Positions 60,197 to 64,000 of a stretch of 64,000 nucleotides of DNA are shown piece after piece; position 1 is the stretch's first letter; each line of letters starts with the position of its first letter. The DNA is taken from contig NZ_CP175562.1 in assembly GCF_046097105.1 (NCBI RefSeq), positions 1,922,001 to 1,986,000 of the forward strand, given 5' to 3'. The DNA is from Natroniella sp046097105 (GTDB taxonomy: Bacteria > Bacillota > Halanaerobiia > Halobacteroidales > Halobacteroidaceae). A model generated the notes under the pieces. The model saw only the letters and a program-made list of their open reading frames with translations, had not been told where the DNA came from and did no database searches. The translations under genes and the position numbers were made by a program.

Positions 60197-61321
60197 TTAC
60201 TTTTTATTCAACTTCTCAAGTGCTAATCTTAATTCTTCCTTGACTTGCTTATCACCTTCAACCTCTAAGGCTTGTCTTAAATCTTTAACTACTTCAACAT
60301 CTCCAATTTCAGCTAAAGCCCAAGCAGAATGTGCTCTAACTATCGGTTTAGAATCAGACATCCCATCTTTTAAGTCAGAAATAGCCCGCTTATCTTTTAA
60401 ATTACCTAAAATTATTGCAGCATTTCGCTGAATTGGGCGTTTACCTCGCCAATTCATTGCTGTTTTTCCAAATTGTTGTTGATAACTCTCATCTGTTAGC
60501 TTTAATAATGGAGTCACTAATGGCCTAGAAGTTAAAGCCTGTGGTTTGAATTCAACATGATCACCTGTAATTGCATCTTGGTTATGAGGGCAAACTTCTT
60601 GACATGTATCACATCCCCATAGCCTAGTTCCCATCTTTTTTCTATACTGATGATCAATATATCCCTTACTTAAAGTTATATAACCTAAGCATTGATTACT
60701 ATTTAACAGATAACCCTCCTTTAAAGCTCCAGTTGGACATGCCTCAATACATCTTTTACAAGAACCACATTTATCTTCTAGTGGAGAATCAATTTCTAAT
60801 TCTAAATTGGTAATGATTCCTCCTAAAAAGATCCAGGAACCGTATTCTGGATGAATAATACTACAATTCTTACCCTGCCATCCAATTCCTGCCCGCCGGG
60901 CCAATGCCCGATCTACTGTTGGCCCAGTATCAGCAAATTTAACTGCCTCAACCTGCTGACCTGCTTCTTGTTGCAAAAACTCAATCAATAATTCTAGCTT
61001 TTCTCCTAATACCTGATGATAATCTTTTCCCCAAGCGAATCTAGCTATCCTTCCTCTTAACTCAGTTTGATAGCCTTGATTATTATAATCTTTAATAGAA
61101 TAAGCCATTGCCACAACAATTACTGAGCGAGCACTAGCCAAAACTGCTCTAGGATCTGTAATTAACTTTAAGTCATTTTTCACAAAAGACGATAAATAAT
61201 CTTGCTCCTTTAAATCTTTAATTAACATTTCTAATTTTGGAAAAGAATCAGCAGTTGTAACCTTTATCTCATCTAAACCAATTTCAACAGCATATTCCTT
61301 CAAACAAGTAGTTAATTCCAT
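60197..61321 (-). CDS. queG: Epoxyqueuosine reductase
   Basis: The last step of queuosine synthesis in tRNA anticodons, a cobalamin-dependent, 4Fe-4S enzyme. The 374 aa have the N-terminal cobalamin-binding region (ARSVIVVAMAYS, GRIARFAWGKDYH, FADTGPTVDRALARRAG), two 4Fe-4S motifs (CGSCKRCIEACP, CDTCQEVCP with an additional Cys in NQCLGY), and C-terminal HEAT-like repeats (AIILGNLKDKRAI, RAHSAWALAEIGD) that bind tRNA. Length and order are normal for QueG. Confidence 0.94.
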   Translation of the reverse strand: MELTTCLKEYAVEIGLDEIKVTTADSFPKLEMLIKDLKEQDYLSSFVKNDLKLITDPRAVLASARSVIVVAMAYSIKDYNNQGYQTELRGRIARFAWGKDYHQVLGEKLELLIEFLQQEAGQQVEAVKFADTGPTVDRALARRAGIGWQGKNCSIIHPEYGSWIFLGGIITNLELEIDSPLEDKCGSCKRCIEACPTGALKEGYLLNSNQCLGYITLSKGYIDHQYRKKMGTRLWGCDTCQEVCPHNQDAITGDHVEFKPQALTSRPLVTPLLKLTDESYQQQFGKTAMNWRGKRPIQRNAAIILGNLKDKRAISDLKDGMSDSKPIVRAHSAWALAEIGDVEVVKDLRQALEVEGDKQVKEELRLALEKLNKK

Positions 61322-61367
61322 CTTTTCTTCCCCATTTCTTATTTTAGCATAATTTTCGACAAAATAA

Positions 61368-61390
61368 AAGAGGCAGAAGTACTGCCTCTT
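61368..61390 (-). terminator. Terminator of the ferredoxin gene
   Basis: AAGAGGCAG pairs with CTGCCTCTT; TTTTATTTT follows on the minus strand. Confidence 0.8.
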
Positions 61391-61418
61391 AAGAATTTAT
61401 TACTAGCCTTACTAAAAA

Positions 61419-61607
61419 CTAAACTTCTACAATAGCATCAGTTGGACAACTCTCTAGTGCATCTTTAGCTTCTTGCTCTATATTATCAGGCACTTCATCT
61501 GTAATCGCTTCAGCTTTATCATCATCATCCCAGTCAAAAACTGCTGGAACCTCATTAACGCATATCCCACAGCTAATACAATCATCTTTTTCTACTTTTA
61601 CCTTCAT
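61419..61607 (-). CDS. Ferredoxin, single [4Fe-4S]
   Basis: A 62-aa acidic ferredoxin. Ligands are in CISCGIC and the distal Cys in ESCPTDAI; the middle of the chain (VFDWDDDDKAEAITDEVPDN) is the short-cluster type in which the second cluster is lost. Donor for redox enzymes such as the hydrogenase; partner unknown. Of two ATGs, the one at 61607 is 7 nt from GGAGGG. The gene is divergent from the cysteine-desulfurase-like gene, with about 135 nt between the start codons. Confidence 0.92.
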   Translation of the reverse strand: MKVKVEKDDCISCGICVNEVPAVFDWDDDDKAEAITDEVPDNIEQEAKDALESCPTDAIVEV

Positions 61608-61742
61608 TAACAATCCCTCCATTTACTTAGATTTAGATATAGTATTACCTTTTTGGATTCAATTATTCATTACTCAAACTCACAGTTTCAAAGAATAATT
61701 CATAAACTGAAAGTAATCACTTGCATAAGAAAGGAGGTAGTT

Positions 61743-63155
61743 ATGTTTAGCACTAATTTCAATCAACAAGTTAGAAAAGAAGTTATCGGACTCAATACCA
61801 AAGTATCCGTCAGCAAAAATCGCTACTTACAGTACATAAACTTTGATAATGCTGCTAGCACCCCTAGTTTCAAACAAGTTTTTAAAAAAATTGAAGACTT
61901 TCTTAGTTGGTATTCTAATGTCCATCGAGGAACAGGATTTAAATCTCAAATTTCTTCAGAAATTTATGAAAAAACTCATCAAGTAATCGGTAATTTTATG
62001 GGAGTTGATTTGAAAAAAAATACTATTATCTTAGTCAAAAATACTACTGAAGCAATTAATAAGTTGGCTAATTCATTACAACTGAGTTCAGAAGATATTG
62101 TAATTACTACCTTAATGGAACATCATTCTAATATACTTCCCTGGCGTAATAAAGCTCAAGTAGTTTATTCCGATTTAACATCTAGTGGCCACTTGGATTT
62201 AAATGATTTAGAAAAAAAACTAAAAAAACATCAAAAAAAAGTTAAATTAGTAGCAGTCACTGGAGCTTCTAATGTAACAGGAGTGCTCAATCCGATTTAT
62301 GATATCGCTAGGTTGGCCCATCAATATAATGCTAAAATCTTAGTCGATGCAGCTCAACTTGCTCCTCATCGTCCAATTAATATTAAGCCTAATCATTCTC
62401 CTGAACATATAGATTATTTAGCCTTTTCAGCTCATAAGATGTATGCTCCCTTTGGAACGGGAGTCTTGATTGGCCCTCAGGAAACATTTCAAAATCAACC
62501 ACCAGATTATTCTGGAGGAGGAACAGTCAAATCTGTTACCCTAGATGATGTGATTTGGGCCAACTTACCTGATAAAGAGGAAGCAGGCACTCCTAATATT
62601 ATTGGAGCAGTAGCATTACAAGAAAGTATTAAGACAATTGAGCAACTAGGCTGGCAAAATATAATTAAAGCAGAAAAAGAATTGATCACTTATACATTAA
62701 AAAAACTACAACAACTCCCCAAAATTAAACTATATGGTCTAAATGATCTAAAGAATCCCTCTAAAAACGTCGGTCTTATCTCTTTTAATATTAAACCACT
62801 GCCTCATTCACTGGTCGCTACAATTTTGGCCCATGAAGCAGGTATTGGAGTCAGAAGTGGTTGTTTTTGTGCTCATCCTTATGTTCACCAATTATTAAAT
62901 TTAACTTCAGCTGAAATTAAAAAATTTAAAGAAGAGATTAAAAAGAATAACTTTTCCACTAGCCCCGGTATGGTAAGAATTAGCTTTGGTTGTTATAATA
63001 CTAAAAAAGAAGTTGATCGCTTAATTACAACTTTAAAATCAATTATTGAACGGATAACTATCAACTTTGCATTTTCAACTCAATATAGCCTTAACCCTAA
63101 AACCGGAGAATATTGCCCTAATAATTCAAGTTTTCAAAAAAAGAGAAAGAACTAA
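61743..63155 (+). CDS. Class V aminotransferase, cysteine desulfurase / selenocysteine lyase-like
   Basis: A 470-aa PLP enzyme. FDNAASTPSF opens the fold. TTLMEHHSNILPW has the stacking His, LVDAAQLAPH the Asp, FSAHKMYAPFGTGVL the PLP lysine, and GVRSGCFCAHPY the catalytic Cys. It is a SufS/CsdA relative, but with a 45-residue longer C-terminus ending KKRKN and only weak resemblance at the N-terminus, so it is probably a separate subgroup. No sufU or sufB is adjacent. The first in-frame ATG (61653) lacks a ribosome binding site; the ATG at 61743 follows AAAGGAGGTAG. Confidence 0.85.
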   Translation: MFSTNFNQQVRKEVIGLNTKVSVSKNRYLQYINFDNAASTPSFKQVFKKIEDFLSWYSNVHRGTGFKSQISSEIYEKTHQVIGNFMGVDLKKNTIILVKNTTEAINKLANSLQLSSEDIVITTLMEHHSNILPWRNKAQVVYSDLTSSGHLDLNDLEKKLKKHQKKVKLVAVTGASNVTGVLNPIYDIARLAHQYNAKILVDAAQLAPHRPINIKPNHSPEHIDYLAFSAHKMYAPFGTGVLIGPQETFQNQPPDYSGGGTVKSVTLDDVIWANLPDKEEAGTPNIIGAVALQESIKTIEQLGWQNIIKAEKELITYTLKKLQQLPKIKLYGLNDLKNPSKNVGLISFNIKPLPHSLVATILAHEAGIGVRSGCFCAHPYVHQLLNLTSAEIKKFKEEIKKNNFSTSPGMVRISFGCYNTKKEVDRLITTLKSIIERITINFAFSTQYSLNPKTGEYCPNNSSFQKKRKN

Positions 63156-63182
63156 AGTTGAAGCTTTAGTTCTTTCTCTTTT
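63138..63182 (+). terminator. Terminator overlapping the aminotransferase stop codon
   Basis: AAAAGAGAAAGAACTAAAG and its exact complement, with a short loop, followed by TTTT. The stop codon lies in the stem. Confidence 0.85.
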
Positions 63183-63238
63183 AAATTATACTTCCTTTAA
63201 TTTTGTTCATTTAATTTTAGGTTTGCTTCTATTACATT

Positions 63239-64000
63239 TCACAATTGAACCCTATTAAACTCAACTTTATTAAAAAGCCTATCTCGTTGTTGATAATTAA
63301 ATAAAATAGTCGTTAAAGAATCATCAACATCTTTACTTGGCTCTTTGATTACTTCTAATATATCATACTTAAAGGTTTCAATTTGAATCTTTCTTCTAAT
63401 CTTCCTTGCTGAATATTCAGCTAAATTTGGAATAACTTCTTTTACCCTCTTTTGATCTGCAGTGAAATTTCTGAATTTTTGATCATAATCTTCAACCTCA
63501 TATTTATCCAAAAATTCTGGTAGATTAACCCTTCTTCTTCGTAATAAATAATCGAACTTTAAAATTTCATTGAATAAATCAGATCGTTCCGAACAGTAAT
63601 CTTGATAAAACTCCTGTAAAATCTGATATAATGATTCTAAATTATGAGAATAACGGTAATACCCTTTCCCTTCCCAAAAATCTGCTAAATCTGCCCATAA
63701 TGAAAAAGGAGCTTGATAGAAGTTTTGTTCTATAAATTTTAAACTATGATCAAAATGATGAGTATTAAAGAATGTTTCCAAAACCTCTTCTACCATCTGC
63801 AATTGTAATAGCTCTTGATAACTCAACCAGTTATTCTTTAAAACTTGATAAGGTGGTGTCTTCAAATAAAGGTAACCATACTCCTCAGCCATCTCCCTCA
63901 AACCTGATCCCTTTAATAACTTTAAAAATCCTAACTGCAATCGCCCAGGCTGTAATTGATAAACATCATTGAAGGAGTTAATAAAAGTTCTATAGTCTTC
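63239..64000 (-). CDS. B12-binding radical SAM protein, C-terminal DUF4080 region (cut by window edge)
   Basis: 254 codons are open to the right edge, so the N-terminus is outside the window. The frame begins EDYRTFINSFNDVYQLQPGR and continues LQLGFLKLLKGSGLREMAEE and YLKTPPYQVLKNNWLSY, which is the junction between the radical SAM barrel and the DUF4080 tail of B12-binding-domain proteins. The rest is a helical domain (LEETFFNT-like, then SLYQILQEFYQDYC). Radical SAM and cobalamin motifs would lie upstream. Substrate of this family is unknown. The internal TTG at 63940 is not a start. Confidence 0.82.
   Translation of the reverse strand, partial: EDYRTFINSFNDVYQLQPGRLQLGFLKLLKGSGLREMAEEYGYLYLKTPPYQVLKNNWLSYQELLQLQMVEEVLETFFNTHHFDHSLKFIEQNFYQAPFSLWADLADFWEGKGYYRYSHNLESLYQILQEFYQDYCSERSDLFNEILKFDYLLRRRRVNLPEFLDKYEVEDYDQKFRNFTADQKRVKEVIPNLAEYSARKIRRKIQIETFKYDILEVIKEPSKDVDDSLTTILFNYQQRDRLFNKVEFNRVQL

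Overview
The window is AT-rich, with dense protein genes that mostly lie on the minus strand. It looks like a chromosomal segment of an anaerobic, spore-forming Firmicute that has an outer membrane. Evidence for spores: YtrH and YtrI homologues. Evidence for an outer membrane: a secreted protein at 1504..2316 ending in a typical beta-barrel C-terminus with a final Phe. Evidence for fermentation: a trimeric NADH/ferredoxin-type [FeFe] hydrogenase, L-lactate dehydrogenase and clostridial ferredoxins. An expanded 5S rRNA adds to this. Together they fit Halanaerobiales (Halobacteroidaceae-like). That placement is inference; there is no 16S gene in the window.

Layout. 1-5 kb: a DNA methyltransferase cut by the left edge, purC, the outer-membrane barrel, a small duplicated gene family, an MntP/YtaF membrane protein and a secreted polysaccharide deacetylase. 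5-11 kb: an oligopeptide ABC importer whose binding protein has its halves in swapped (circularly permuted) order. 11-19 kb: a UppP-like phosphatase, a globin-coupled chemoreceptor, and the accD-accA-pfkA-pyk block with fxsA. 19-27 kb: trpEGDCFBA, preceded by mtrB (TRAP). The trpE leader carries ten (G/U)AG triplets at an exact 5-nt period followed by an intrinsic terminator, so TRAP attenuation is encoded with its target. 27-39 kb: DUF368 translocase, a hexapeptide transferase, PgpA-like protein, dnaE, divergent ytrH-ytrI, aspartate aminotransferase, typA, a PHP phosphatase and YjbQ. 39-44 kb: hydCBA hydrogenase. 44-46 kb: a Fur/PerR regulator, ldh and a NifU-like scaffold. 46.2-47.7 kb: a tRNA/5S operon (Pro, Arg, Lys, Glu, 5S, Asp, Thr, Tyr). 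47.7-64 kb: trmL, DUF523, DUF362, Cu/Zn SOD, a CAT-anticodon tRNA, a sulfonate/nitrate-type ABC importer with a TauE-like exporter, a T-box-controlled DAHP synthase, a Na/Pi cotransporter, queG, a ferredoxin, a cysteine-desulfurase-like enzyme and the C-terminus of a B12-type radical SAM protein at the right edge.

Themes. Aromatic amino acid synthesis is controlled by two RNA mechanisms: TRAP on trp, and a T-box (probably Phe) on the first shikimate step. The pieces ytrI-ytrH-dnaE and accDA-pfkA-pyk-fxsA match Bacillus gene order but are separated here by the mtrB-trp block. Intergenic spaces are littered with short non-coding repeats: a 160-bp MITE in two copies (one inside the trp operon) with smaller relatives, AT-rich palindromic units between the tRNA genes, and other hairpin families.

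No CRISPR array, prophage or intact transposase was seen. Where the longest reading frame began at an unlikely codon, starts were moved to the codon with a properly spaced Shine-Dalgarno sequence; each such case is noted.
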